From NCBI GenBank assembly GCA_963514095.1, contig OY741280.1:6649464-6713463 (forward strand): a stretch of DNA of 64,000 bases, read 5' to 3'. A model generated the notes under the pieces. It had not been told where the DNA came from. It made no database searches and worked only from the letters and a program-made list of their open reading frames with translations. The position numbers were made by a program, and so were the translations under genes. This document shows positions 22,600 through 33,673 of this stretch, one piece after another. This DNA is from Eutrigla gurnardus (lineage: Eukaryota; Chordata; Actinopteri; Perciformes; Triglidae). The first letter of the stretch is position 1; each line of letters starts with the position of its first letter.

Positions 22600-22905
22600 C
22601 AGTCCAGCGTTCACAGATGGTCATGAGTTCACCTCCCCATCACCCTGAGGGTGAGGATGTGCACACATAAGGTCAGTTTGAATGGAGCCCGTTGAGGTGG
22701 TTCAGACTTCTAATCAGGCTTCCTCTTCCATGCGTCCTTGTGGAGGTGTTCTGGGAAGGTCCAATGGGAGGAGACCCACAGGCAGACCCGGAGAACGCTG
22801 GAGGGGAGACTACATTCACCAATCCAACCTGAAACCATCTTATGACCTCTCAAGAGGATGTGTCCGGGTAATGTGAACCAAAGGGAAACGGATGGATGTA
22901 AAACC
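22600..22905 (+). mobile_element. 3' end of an RTE-like (Rex3-type) LINE, degenerate
   Basis: The region reads GAGGTGGTTCAGACTTCTAA, then GGTGTTCTGGGAAGGTCC, GGAGGAGACCCACAGGCAGA, GAACGCTGGAGGGGAGAC, and ends with AACGGATGGATG. This order matches the 3' end of RTE-clade LINEs common in fish: GAGGTGGTTCGGGCATC, GGTGTTCCGGGCATGTCC, GGAGGAGGCCC, GACACGCTGGAGAGACTA, GGATGGATGG. The 64-codon open frame across it is a relic of the reverse-transcriptase C-terminus. Only the tail is present, as is usual after 5'-truncated insertion. Confidence 0.65.
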
Positions 22906-24284
22906 AGGATCAGCTCATTTCTGTTGTGGCACAGCTTTGCGATTTATATTGACGAGAGTATTTGAACCTTCAAATCTTACCTACAGCTTAAAAGGGACAT
23001 ACTGATGAGGAGAAGGATACAGCAACAGTTGCAGCAGTCTTTACAAACCTAAACTACGAGGTTACAGAGAGGTGAATCAATGGAGAAGAAAAGGTATAAA
23101 ACCACGCAAAGAGGACGCATACAACTCACATTCCACATTTTCATCTCTCCTAACATGAATGAGGTTCAGGAGGAGAGCAGTACGCAGCCTTTGCAAAGAA
23201 TCATTCATGAAGCTTAATTACCGCTGTGGAAGTGGACGCCAGTGTCCCCGGTCATGCAAAGCACGCAGAGGGTGATTTATCTTCTGTAGCCTGGATTTGC
23301 AAGTGTACTGCTGAGAGGGCGATGCCTTCAGCGTGGCGCAGACTGGCATTGGGCATTGCAGAGCTGCAGACTGCTGTTGGGGGAGGGGGGGGAGAGATAC
23401 AGCCCTGCTGCTGCACTAAACCTAGATCCAGATGCTACTGTGTGAACGAAGCAATGTCACCGAGGAGACATCCGTTCTGAGGGGACAGAGGGGAGACGGA
23501 GATGTCCTCAAGAGTCCATGCTGATGTGGAAGACGCTTTCCCAAAAGGGTGAAACAGAGTTTGTGTCTTTACAGCGTTACAAGCCTAAACCTCCCCGGAG
23601 GAGTATCAATCAATCATAAAGTTAACATGGAAAAATGGGGAGGAAAAACTGGCTTGATGTCAGATTGTTTTTTTCTTATAAAAAAAAAATATATATCAGC
23701 AGTCTAATCCTGCTATAACCAGGTCTGCCACCGGGGACCCACCGACTAAATGTTCGCTTTCTGCTCAAGACACATTACTCATCGTTACAGAAGCACGGTG
23801 GCGATCTCCGTCCCGTCCTCTCCACCCGCCGGTCCTCCACCAGTCCTTACCCCAAACTGACATTCATTAGCCTAATCAGAGGGATTAGCCAGAGGCAGAG
23901 GGAGTGAGGGGGTGGAGGGAAGGGAGACCAGACACGAGATGAGCGAGGGAAGAGGGGGAAAAGGATAAATGAGAGAGAGAGAGAGTCCCTATGGGTCTGC
24001 ACATTTCATCTCATGCTCCTCATCTTGAACAGCTGCCTCAGTGCGCTGCCACTGAGGCCTGTCCCTCCTGCCAGGAGCTACGTAGGAATTATGATGGACT
24101 ATCAGTGCACACCCTGGTACTTACCACCGGAGCCACATGGGCTTTGGACTCCTGACATGCATATTCCCAATGAGTTTCTGCAGGTATCAATTTCTTGAAA
24201 TTTAACCTCTAAATCATCTCGATGTTCCGCAGCTTCGTGGCAGTTTTAATATACTTAACAAATCATCCTGTGATGGTTTTTCAA

Positions 24285-24345
24285 ATGTAGGGGTTAACAC
24301 CGCGGCCTCACAGGACGAAGGTGCCGGGTTCGAACCCGCTGGCAG
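24285..24345 (+). mobile_element. tRNA-derived SINE head (truncated)
   Basis: This short piece reads GGGGTTAACACCGCGGCCTC, then ACAGGACGAAGGTGCCG, and GGTTCGAACCC. The last word is a good RNA polymerase III B box and the first part stands in the A-box region. The remainder of the SINE body is absent, so it is a truncated copy. It is not a functional tRNA gene because there is no acceptor stem. Confidence 0.65.
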
Positions 24346-24414
24346 GAGTGCATAATTATTGGCTTTAAATTACCTGTAGGGGCGAATGTGATACGAATGG
24401 TTTTCTGTCATTAA

Positions 24415-24553
24415 GGGCACACTCGCACTGCTCCAACCCAAACGGGCCTTGGTTCTTCGGTACGGAACGGAGCGCTCACACTGGCCAAACGATCTGGACT
24501 TTAGGCTCCATCGTGCCTGGGCGTGGTACGGTTGGTGTAGCGTGAGTGCGCCC
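24415..24553. mobile_element. 139-bp Harbinger-like miniature inverted-repeat element
   Basis: The left end GGGCACACTCGC and the inverted right end GGGCGCACTCAC match at 10 of 12 positions, and both ends are flanked by the trinucleotide TAA (24412-24414 and 24554-24556). A 3-bp TAA/TTA duplication is the mark of PIF/Harbinger transposons. The interior has no coding capacity. The assignment rests on the ends and the target-site duplication only. Confidence 0.6.
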
Positions 24554-26005
24554 TAAGCGACAGCGCTGCGACGGCCTGACAATGTTTTCTTCCTACATGT
24601 TCCCCTATATGACAGCACGTTAACAGATGGTGTGATTAAGAAGTCATGCAGTGACATCCTGTCAAAACATCATCAACTAAGATCCTCACACCTTCGCGTG
24701 ACTTCACACTACACGTTTTTCACTGACTTTTGTTTCCTGTGGGTTTTAATTAAGTCATGCTTATAAACAAATGGGAAATCTGAAGCGATATTTGAGCACA
24801 ACGTGAACACGTCAGGAGATGTAAAGAAGTGTTTACGGTATAACATTAGAAAATATAATACATCAGAGTTGACCATCATTTTAGGCCCAAAAGACTTGAA
24901 ACTGTGAATAAGCGTTTGAAAGCTTTCCAAAGATCTTAAAGATTTTTGAAGAAGATACGTGTCTTCAGTAGGGGTGGTTGGCCAATATGGGTCGACTTGG
25001 AGGGCCGTGTCCTGAGCGGTTGGTCAAACCATGTTCTAATACTCTCAAATAAGTTAACATGTAGGAAGAAGTTTGTCCCAATCCAAATAGGAGAGGTCAG
25101 AGAGGGATGGATTTCTGACAGAATGCCCTGCCGCACCAAAGGCAGGAACGTTTGAAGGGTAAGAAAAAAAAACCGCAACAGAGCACATCATTCGTTAAGC
25201 ATCTGAACCGGGCCCCCGTGTGGCCGGCCACCCTCGGCGATGGCCCCATGGGATTGCAATCCTCTGCACCAGTAAGTATGAAATGTCACACTCAAAGACT
25301 GCCCACAAAATGGGAGTCACTGTGCTAAAAGAAATGCCTCTCTGTGGCACATTAGGAAGACACGGGGGGCTCTGCTGTCTGCTGCCGCCGTCCCCCCCGG
25401 GGGGACAACGCTTCACATGTGAGCAATGGGAGTAGACAGTAGGTGGGCGAGACGAAGAGGCTGACGCGAGCGGATCAAAGAGTGTGGCAGGTGACAGGGG
25501 TGTCACACTACTTGACGGAGCGGCGGGGTGTCTTTTGTTTCACTCGGATGAGCAAGCGCTGCGACTAAAACACATGGGAGAGGCGGCAAGAGGAGCCGGT
25601 CCTCTTCCAAACAAGCTCTCTGGCAAAACTTTCTTCCACCGCCGGTTCCAGACCAGTCATCGCTTCACATGCTCATCTTCACACATTATCTTTTTCGCTC
25701 TTTCCCGACGACTCCCACGATCGCTTGTCTCGCATGCAAATGACTGCAGATGACAACACGCGCACCTTTTGTTCTCGGTGGCTGCAGGCAAAACTACAAG
25801 TTGTTAAGTGATGCGTCAAAACAGTTTGACGCGGCTCCCAGATGCGGCTCAGAACTCGGGTGCTGCTCTGAGCATCGGAGGGGGAGCAGACTGTGAAACA
25901 GTGTTTGCTGCGGGAGCAACCAGATGGGCTCCTGTTTGCTGTGTGGTGGTGTGACTTTGAGTCCTCGGTGTGCGCCACACTACGCTGGTGCGACTCATCA
26001 AAAGT

Positions 26006-26038
26006 TGTTGTTGGGTGAAGGCGGGGTACACCTGGGCA
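26006..26038 (-). mobile_element. Remnant of the retroelement that seeded the minisatellite
   Basis: The sequence TTGGGTGAAGGCGGGGTACA followed by CCTGGGCAGG is the antisense of the fish SINE/LINE tail (CCTGTCCAGGGTGTACCCCGCC read the other way). In intact copies it is followed by GGTCACCAGTCCATCACAGG, which is exactly how the tandem unit begins. Confidence 0.6.
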
Positions 26039-27576
26039 GGTAACCAGTCTATCACAGGGCCGACATGTAGAGACAGACAGGTAACCAGTCTATCACAGGG
26101 CTGACATGTAGAGACAGACAGGTAACCAGTATATCACAGGGCTGACATGTAGAGACAGACAGGTAACCAGTCTATCACAGGGCTGACATGTAGAGACAGA
26201 CAGGTAACCAGTCTATCACAGGGCTGACATGTAGAGACAGACAGGTAACCAGTCTATCACAGGGTGACATGTAGAGACAGACAGGTAACCAGTCTATCAC
26301 AGGGCTGACATGTAGAGACAGACAGGTAACCAGTCTATCACAGGGCTGACATGTAGAGACAGACAGGTAACCAGTCTATCACAGGGCTGACATGTAGAGA
26401 CAGACAGGTAACCAGTCTATCACAGGGCTGACATGTAGAGACAGACAGGTAACCAATCTATCACAGGGCTGACATGTAGAGACAGACAGGTAACCAGTCT
26501 ATCACAGGGCTGACATGTAGAGACAGACAGGTAACCAGTCTATCACAGGGCTGACATGTAGAGACAGACAGGTAACCAGTCTATCACAGGGCTGACATGT
26601 AGAGACAGACAGGTAACCAGTCTATCACAGGGCTGACATGTAGAGACAGACAGGTCACCAGTCCATCACAGGGCTGACATGTAGAGACAGACAGGTAACC
26701 AGTCTATCACAGGGCCGACATGTAGAGACAGACAGGTAACCAGTCTATCACAGGGCTGACATGTTGAGACAGACAGGTAACCAGTCTATCACAGGGCTGA
26801 CATGTAGAGACAGACAGGTAACCAGTCTATCACAGGGTGACATGTAGAGACAGACAGGTAACCAGTCTATCACAGGGCTGACATGTAGAGACAGACAGGT
26901 AACCAGTCTATCACAGGGCTGACATGTAGAGACAGACAGGTAACCAGTCTATCACAGGGCTGACATGTAGAGACAGACAGGTAACCAGTCTATCACAGGG
27001 CTGACATGTAGAGACAGACAGGTAACCAATCTATCACAGGGCTGACATGTAGAGACAGACAGGTAACCAGTCTATCACAGGGCTGACATGTAGAGACAGA
27101 CAGGTAACCAGTCTATCACAGGGCTGACATGTAGAGACAGACAGGTAACCAGTCTATCACAGGGCTGACATGTAGAGACAGACAGGTAACCAGTCTATCA
27201 CAGGGCTGACATGTAGAGACAGACAGGTCACCAGTCCATCACAGGGCTGACATGTAGAGACAGACAGGTAACCAGTCTATCACAGGGCTGACATGTAGAG
27301 ACAGACAGGTCACCAGTCCATCACAGGGCTGACATGTAGAGACAGACAGGTAACCAGTCTATCACAGGGCCGACATGTAGAGACAGACAGGTAACCAGTC
27401 TATCACAGGGCTGACATGTTGAGACAGACAGGTAACCAGTCTATCACAGGGCTGACATGTAGAGACAGACAGGTAACCAGTCTATCACAGGGCTGACATG
27501 TAGAGACAGACAGGTAACCAGTCTATCACAGGGCTGACATGTAGAGACAGACAGGTAACCAGTCTATCACAGGGCT
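26039..27576. repeat. 41-bp minisatellite, 37 full units plus a partial unit
   Basis: The array has 37 complete units and a 23-bp partial unit. Each unit runs GGTAACCAGTCTATCACAGG, GCTGACATGTAGAGACAGAC, A. Two units lack one C (near 26264 and 26837). Rare variants mark single units: GGTCACCAGTCCATC (26653, 27226, 27308), ACCAATCTATC (26452, 27025), GGGCCGACA (26058, 26712, 27367) and ATGTTGAGAC (26761, 27416). Identity between units is otherwise almost complete, which implies recent expansion or homogenisation. It is not a CRISPR array, because the units touch with no spacers. It lies in the middle of intron 7. Confidence 0.97.
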
Positions 27577-28159
27577 CTAAAACTGTAATTACAGCCGTCC
27601 CGACAGACGGTGTGGAAGTGTGGCGTCCATCCTCCGGTTCTCTGTTTAAAAAACTCTGTTCGCTCTGTCGGCACTGTTGCTGTTGTTTGCACTGTTAGCT
27701 GAGAACAGCCAGCTCAGCTGTTGCCATATTAAGAGCCGTGTGTGGACACTAGATGCTCTGAATCGGAATCTAGCACATTTATTCAAACTTGTACTTTCTA
27801 TTAATCATTATTAATTGTTGCCTGATTTTCATTTGTTTCATTGCCACTACATCTTAGCTTGGCTTGGAAAAGTTGAGCTACTTTGAAACGCCAAATTTAC
27901 ATGTGGAAAACAAATGTTGCCCAACTTGCATTCCACACAGCTTCCCTGCCAGCCAGCAAATGTATTCACGGTGGAACATGCAGAAAGCTAATAAGAATGG
28001 ATTTTCTCACAATTGTTATATTTATTTTGTTTTATTTCTACTTTATAAAGTGAGTTCTGGCACTACAGTTCCCAATAGGCTTTGTGTCAACACATGCTGT
28101 AATGATCTGCCATGAGTAGTTTCCATTTCCACACTTCTGCACAGAACGCATTATGTTGT

Positions 28160-28393
28160 TATTATTATTATTATTATTATGACGGTGCATATGCATATGT
28201 ATTTTTATTGTATTTCTTTTTTCTGAAAATTGTTTTATTTGTATTTTTTACCTTGACTAATGTTCTTTGATTGCAGTACTTGCCTATTGGTTATTGTTGA
28301 CTGTTTACTGAGTATTTTTTATAAATATTGTGCGCACTGAAGACCAAGACACATTCCTATTATGTGAAACCTGTTCTGATTCTGATTCTGAAT
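28160..28393 (+). mobile_element. 3' tail of an L2-like LINE, ending next to exon 7
   Basis: The region ends GACCAAGACACATTCCTATT, ATGTGAAACCTG, then TTCTGATTCTGATTCTG. This resembles the tail of a common fish LINE family that ends CAAGGCAAATTCC...ATGTG...AATAAAGCTGATTCTGATTCTG. The (GATTCT)n end is typical. The upstream part is AT-rich and decayed, and begins near an ATT run at 28157-28180. The upstream limit is approximate. Confidence 0.55.
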
Positions 28394-28404
28394 AGTTGAC
28401 TCAC

Positions 28405-28698
28405 CTGCACACTTGGTCCTGCTGGTCAGAGGGGGTCCAGGTGCCCCCGTGCCCCCCTCCCCGGGCCGGGTGAGCAGGACACTGATGCGGTACTCCGTGT
28501 CCGGCTCCAGATGCCAAATCTTATAGGTGAGTGAGCCCACGCCGTGAGTCTCCGTCCACGTGGACTGGCTGGCCCGGTACTGGATCTCCCGCCGAATGAC
28601 TGGCCCGTCCCCCACGATGGAGTTGGTGTTGAGCTGGATGATCAGATATGTGGGGCCCGCCCGCAGGAGCTGAGGGGGGGCGATCGGTGTCGGGGGCA
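28405..28698 (-). CDS. ptpru: ptpru exon 7: FN3-1
   Basis: This 294-nt exon encodes the first FN3 repeat. It starts PPTPIAPPQLLRAGPTYLII, continues QLNTNSIVGDGPVIRREIQY, and ends WHLEPDTEYRISVLLTRPGE followed by SRTKCA. The start is identical to human PTPRU over 20 residues. The W-L-P-TEY-I-VLL pattern is the FN3 E-to-F signature. The acceptor is TTTATTGCAG before T28698 and the donor is GTGAGT at 28404. It enters and leaves in phase 1, a symmetrical cassette. The 294-nt length is the family length as I recall it. A LINE tail ends only about 12 nt beyond the donor. Confidence 0.97.
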
Positions 28699-29679
28699 CT
28701 GCAATAAAGAGCGTCCTGTCACTGTGCCGCTGAATAAAGTTTACAGGCTTGTTTTAAGTGATATTAGTATAAAGATACCGCCCTCATAAACACGGATGAA
28801 AGACAGTCAAACATGGGCAATCTCTCAGAAAAGCGCCAAGTCACGCCAGCAAAGTTGAATTCAATTATTTATTACATTGATATTTTTCTTGTCTTTTATG
28901 TTTTACAGTTTCAATAACATTATTTCTGCTCTGATAGAGCATTGAGTCATAAACATATTTTAATCACATCAAGTCTAGAGAGATAAAGAGAGAGAGAGAG
29001 AGAGGGAGAGAGACTACTGAATGCTGTAAATTCTTAATTTTCATTCTAATGATGTAGAATAAGAGCTTATTTGCATGAATAATTGCATAAGTAATGCCCT
29101 CTATGCACATAAAAGAAAAAAAACTTAGCAACCCAGCGAACATCAAATTAATTGATCACATGATGTAGTATGCGAGCGTTGGGAGGGTTGACTGATACAT
29201 TACACAGCGACTACGGGGAGCAGTTTAGTCTTTTTTGTCCAAACATGCTTGTTAGCGTTTGGTTTTGAGAATGAGACGATCGATATCAGTCTGACGTCGG
29301 TCTGTGTGTCACTGGGACATCAGATTAGTATCGATCGTCTCGTCTGACGATACATACAGCTCTCAAACACTGAACAATAACCTTTATCCCAGTGGTATCC
29401 TTTGGTTGTAAGTAATAAGTGTATTTAATTTCCCAAAATGTTCAACTATTACAATAGCTGTGCCTCCCCTCATTGGGCAACATTATGCGATTACTTTCTC
29501 CAGTAATGATTGCGAGGGATTACAATATAAAATTTGGGTTATTACATTACGGTCGCTGATTCCATTAACTGTTTGTTGCTTTGGCATTTCGGAGGGTCGG
29601 GTACTCGGATGGAGGGCAGACATAGAGTCTAATCTGTGGAAACAAGAGGATTATTATGAAGTTCCCAAATCTGGCTCAC
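28699..29679 (-). other. ptpru: ptpru intron 6
   Basis: This 981-nt intron has a GA run on the plus strand (28981-29012) and a 13-bp inverted repeat (29273-29341), listed separately. No mobile element or extra exon is seen. Confidence 0.85.
29273..29341. repeat. 13-bp perfect inverted repeat with a 43-nt loop
   Basis: GAGACGATCGATA at 29273-29285 is repeated as its exact reverse complement at 29329-29341. The loop is 43 nt. It lies within intron 6, about 340 nt from exon 6. Its function is unknown. Confidence 0.85.
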
Positions 29680-29851
29680 CTCTGACGATGAGCTCTCCGA
29701 AGTTGGAGACGGCGGCGCCCCTGGTGGACAGGGTGATGCAGCGGTAGAGGTCCTGCTCCCCGCGCTGCGCCTCCACGTGGAAGGACGCCATCAGCCGCTT
29801 GTGGCTCAACCGAGACAGCGAGGACGTGTCCAGCACCATGCTGCTCCTCCG
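29680..29851 (-). CDS. ptpru: ptpru exon 6: second half of the Ig domain
   Basis: This 172-nt exon encodes the C-terminal half of the single Ig-like domain. It reads RRSSMVLDTSSLSRLSHKRL, then MASFHVEAQRGEQDLYRCIT and RGAAVSNFGELIVR. The D-Y-C motif (DLYRC) supplies the second disulphide cysteine. Human PTPRU has QDLYRC, GVSNFAELIVK in the same places. The acceptor is TTGCTTTCAG before C29851 and the donor is GTGAGC at 29679. It enters in phase 0 and leaves in phase 1. It encodes one residue fewer than I recall for human. Confidence 0.95.
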
Positions 29852-32781
29852 CTGAAAGCAACAAGCGGAGACAAAGCGGACGTGAGCCCCCCACACATGT
29901 TTACCTCGGGTCTATTCAAGTGATTTAAAATGGGCGGGCGAGGCAGAGAGGCGGACGACAGAGACAAAGGACGGTTGGAATTAGCTACATGAGAGGGCAG
30001 GGTAATGAATGCGTGATAAATGTCACCGGCAACAATAGTGTTTTCGCTCGCGAGGCTGGTGACACGGGCCTCCCGGGTCGCTTGTTCCCGGCACATGGGG
30101 GGGGGGCTCCAGCTGACAGCTCCTCAACTCACGCCAGGCTAATGTGTCACCGCTTCAGGCTCACGATGAGCTCTTCCCGGTGCGAGCATATACATATGAA
30201 TACATATATACATATATATGAAAGCTCTCTCACACAGAATAAGCAGATAATTATGTAAACTGTCGCGTGGTCTCGCTTCTTCCAAGTAAATGGGTTTGAC
30301 CGTGTGTTTGAATCGGTTTAGGAGAATAGGTGGGGAATGAATTGCTGAAAGGAAATGCCAAATTAGATGTACAGCGGTTAGGTAGCGCTGCCTGAAGCTA
30401 TAGATTATAACACATTTTTACTTTAGCATCAATAGAATCTGCAGTTTCTGTTATTGAAGCCCAGAGGAGTGTATTTTTCTTTTATATTTGCTGCTTTTTT
30501 GTTGTTGGTTTTGAAGTGACTGTTCAGAGCGCAGCATCCACATGTTGGATTTTTCACATCAGTCACCTAAAAAAAGCTGCATCCAACATTAAAGTCCACC
30601 TGCAGGCCTCTAAATCAAATGAACGCTTCCATTAGCCAAGTCTGCTGCCGTTCGCCGTCTGGCAGTGAGCCCCGCATCACATCGTGCCGGCGCTAGAAGT
30701 AATTCGGGCATCGCCGGTGATGAAAGATGTGAGTTGGAGACACAGACTCTGGGTCAGAGGACAGTGTGAGAAATGTGATGCTAATTGATTAAGAAACATT
30801 CTGCTAACAATTTGTTTTTGACTACTTAAACAGGAGGAGGAGTGGAGACGAGCAGCGCCCCACTGGTCCTCTCGACCTCCACGGCGACGAGGTGATCAAA
30901 GAGGAAGCCGCAATTAGCAGACTCGGCGTTGATGATCAAACGGGAACAACTAATGGAGGAACAGGCAGCGGTAATGGATTGTGAGATATCCCTGTTTTTC
31001 TGCTGTTACCAGATTTTTTTTTTCTTTTTCCCTCTTAATGAGGAAAGTGAGGAGGAGCTGAAGAGGGTTGTTGACTCACGAAGTGAAGTTCACTGTCAGA
31101 TTACAAAAGACAAGCTCCGCATCGTTTGTTTGCATTTCCTCGCGTAGCATCCGTCAACAAAGTTGCAAACTCTGAAACTGATAACAAAAAAATGACAACA
31201 AAAAAAAACGTCTCTTTCACATGCCGATGATCTTCAAAGGCTTCGATTCGGAGACGAGAGAAGGGGTGTGTGTGAAAACACAAGGGATGGATCACCAAGT
31301 GTGTTGAGATCTCATTTGCAAAGCGCCGCCTCCTCCTCGCCGCCGCCACCGTCTTTTCAAAAGCACTTAGATGTGCAGGCTTCAAGGCCAGAGGAGAAGA
31401 GTGGAGGCATTCAGGGATGGATTTTTGAAGACTAATATTAGCTCAAATTCAAACTAGGAAAATTGAAGCTATCTTCAGTTTGTGCGTGAGAGAAATGACT
31501 TCAGGGGCTTTAGTAAACTAAATGCCACCGCAATCAAAAAGCCACAAAAAGCAGAGGCGCAAACTCATTCCCCTGCAACAACACAGCCATTAAAAGACGA
31601 GCTCACACAAACTCTGAGGCATTATTTAAGATTAGCAAATGACAGTATTATCACTGTTATTGTGCTGACAGTTAAGATAGCGGCCCACGTTTCCTTTAAC
31701 AACTGCTCGTCGGTTCATTTCGAGGTCGGATGAGGTGACTCTGGCTCTTTGTCATCAGACTATTCAATTCAGTTTGATATTCATAGAGATTTAGTGATGT
31801 CCTTTCCATTAAATTGGGGAGGACAGAGTTTTTAAAAAGAATAGCAAAAATTAACGAAGCAGAGATTTCCTGACTTGCATGACCTTACATGGATCTGGTT
31901 TCACCATGGTTTACTAAAACCATTTACTAATGAGGCTGCAGCCTCCAAACAGCTTGTGATGTAGACTTTCCATTAAAAAAAAGTTGTTGTGCCAAGATAT
32001 CTCAGATATGTCTTTTCAATAAATATTTCAGATGTGTGGCAAAACCCCCTCGACTCCCGTCTAGACAGGTTTTAATCCAAATGTAGCACAACATTTAATC
32101 AAATTAAAAAAAAAAAATCTGCAAGAGAAAATTAATGCATGGCTCAGTCTATTGCTGATCACTGAGCTTAACAGTTTGTGGGGCTAATTCTCCAGTCGGG
32201 TGTCATGTATGTCATAATGCACTCACTATATCATGATTACATCATCATTACATACCTCAGTGACCCCCATTTCGTGCTGCACTCATTTGTTTAATGATGT
32301 GTTTTGACACTCATCAACTCCAGCAATCAAAATTTAACATATACAATTTTGTATAAAAAATGCCAATGCACAATTAAATTAATGACATAAACTCCACTGT
32401 TAGCAGCTTGGACTTCATTTCTATCCCAACGCACGGCGCTCTGGGTGGCAATCAAGTTTCTCCTGAGACTTCTTGAGATTGGTCAATCAGTCAGAGCTGC
32501 TGATTAACGGTTTCTTACACCTTGATGAATTTTTCAAAAGGTTGGCGCATGAAAATAAGCTTTCCATCTAGGTTCGACAATGATTCCGTATGTCTACCAC
32601 GTTGACTTCTGACCTCTCGACCCCTCAAGACGAGCGGCAACCAACAGACTCCACAAAGCTACATTTCTCATTCTGAGGTGGACGAGCTCAGATTCAACCT
32701 CCGCGAAGGCCCAAGTGTCATTGAGCGGAACTTGACAGGCTGCAATGGTCAAGGTAAGGACTTAAACTCACTTTCAGAAAC

Positions 32782-32986
32782 TAGGGCTGTGATATCCGAT
32801 ATCACTCACTCCTTTTGTTTTTACCTTTCACAATAAATACATGTACGTTCCACTGTTTACCAGTGAAGCAGCGAGAAGTGTCCGAAAGTGTTTTTTCATT
32901 TTGCAGATGATCTCACTATAAAGTCTCCTACTAGAACTCCCTGGGTAGTGAGTAGTAAGTAGTGAATGATTTCAGACACAACCCTG
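32782..32986. mobile_element. 205-bp hAT-like miniature inverted-repeat element
   Basis: The left end reads TAGGGCTGTGATATCCGATA then TCACTCACT. The right end, read in reverse complement, is CAGGGTTGTGTCTGAAATCA then TTCACTACT. The two match as a decayed terminal inverted repeat of about 30 bp with consensus CAGGGCTGTGTCCGAAATCA. A clear 8-bp target duplication is not seen. No coding capacity remains. Confidence 0.5.
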
Positions 32987-33424
32987 GTCATGATAACAGG
33001 CTCATTCCCGTAAAAGATTATCACAGCAGGCGCTCACTCAATGATTTCTAATTTTCCAAAAGCAGTGCAGAAAAGAAAAACTTACTATTTTAATTACTGC
33101 AGAGACCTTTTTGGCTTTGGCCTGAATTATAATGTGTCTCTGCTTCGCCAAAGAGGAGGGCAGCTCAATGTTTTTCAGACTTTATGGCTGGTGGAAAATG
33201 TTGAGCACAGGAATATTCTCTAAACTGGTTTATGTAAACAGCATTCTCAATAAGACTTTAATGGGAGCGTGACCATGCAGCCTCGTATGTAAATGTACTG
33301 TAAGCTGTTCTGGATAAGACTACACATCTTTCTCTTTATCCTTGTGTTGCTTCCTCCTTACTGTCTCCAGTCCCGCTCTATTATCCAGGTGCCGAGGTGT
33401 TGGTTCGACTGTTCGAGCAAAGAT

Positions 33425-33543
<119 letters not shown>

Positions 33544-33557
33544 TATGTCGTTCTCAC

Positions 33558-33673
33558 CTCCAGGAGGAAGGGCTCCGTCTCAGACACTTTGCCCGTGGCG
33601 ACACACTGGAATGAGGCATTCTGCCCAGCGTTCACCTCCACGTCACCCAGCCGAGAGAAATGAGGCACCTTGT
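33558..33673 (-). CDS. ptpru: ptpru exon 5: first half of the Ig domain
   Basis: This 116-nt exon encodes the N-terminal half of the Ig-like domain. It reads KVPHFSRLGDVEVNAGQNAS followed by FQCVATGKVSETEPFLLE. The Q-NASFQC motif holds the first Ig cysteine and a potential N-glycosylation site. Human PTPRU has the identical word HFSRLGDVEVNAGQNASFQC. The acceptor is CTTCCACAG before A33673 and the donor is GTGAGA at 33557. It enters in phase 1 and leaves in phase 0. The 116-nt length is the family length as I recall it. Confidence 0.97.

Larger units (their letters stand above)
21676..28404 (-). other. ptpru: ptpru intron 7: the most repeat-rich intron
   Basis: This 6.7-kb intron holds a GT/G run (22164-22194), an antisense SINE piece (22195-22345), an RTE-like LINE tail (22600-22905), a SINE head (24285-24345), a Harbinger-like miniature element (24415-24553), the 41-bp minisatellite (26039-27576) and an L2-like LINE tail (28160-28393). 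A poly-A/T patch lies near 23670-23697. No additional exon is seen. Confidence 0.85.

Noticed and set aside
24285..24345. Possible tRNA gene (GGTTCGAACCC)
   Set aside because: There is a B box but no acceptor stem or full cloverleaf; the context is that of a fish SINE head.
26039..27576. Possible CRISPR-like array
   Set aside because: The repeat units are directly joined with no unique spacers, and the locus is a vertebrate intron. It is a minisatellite.
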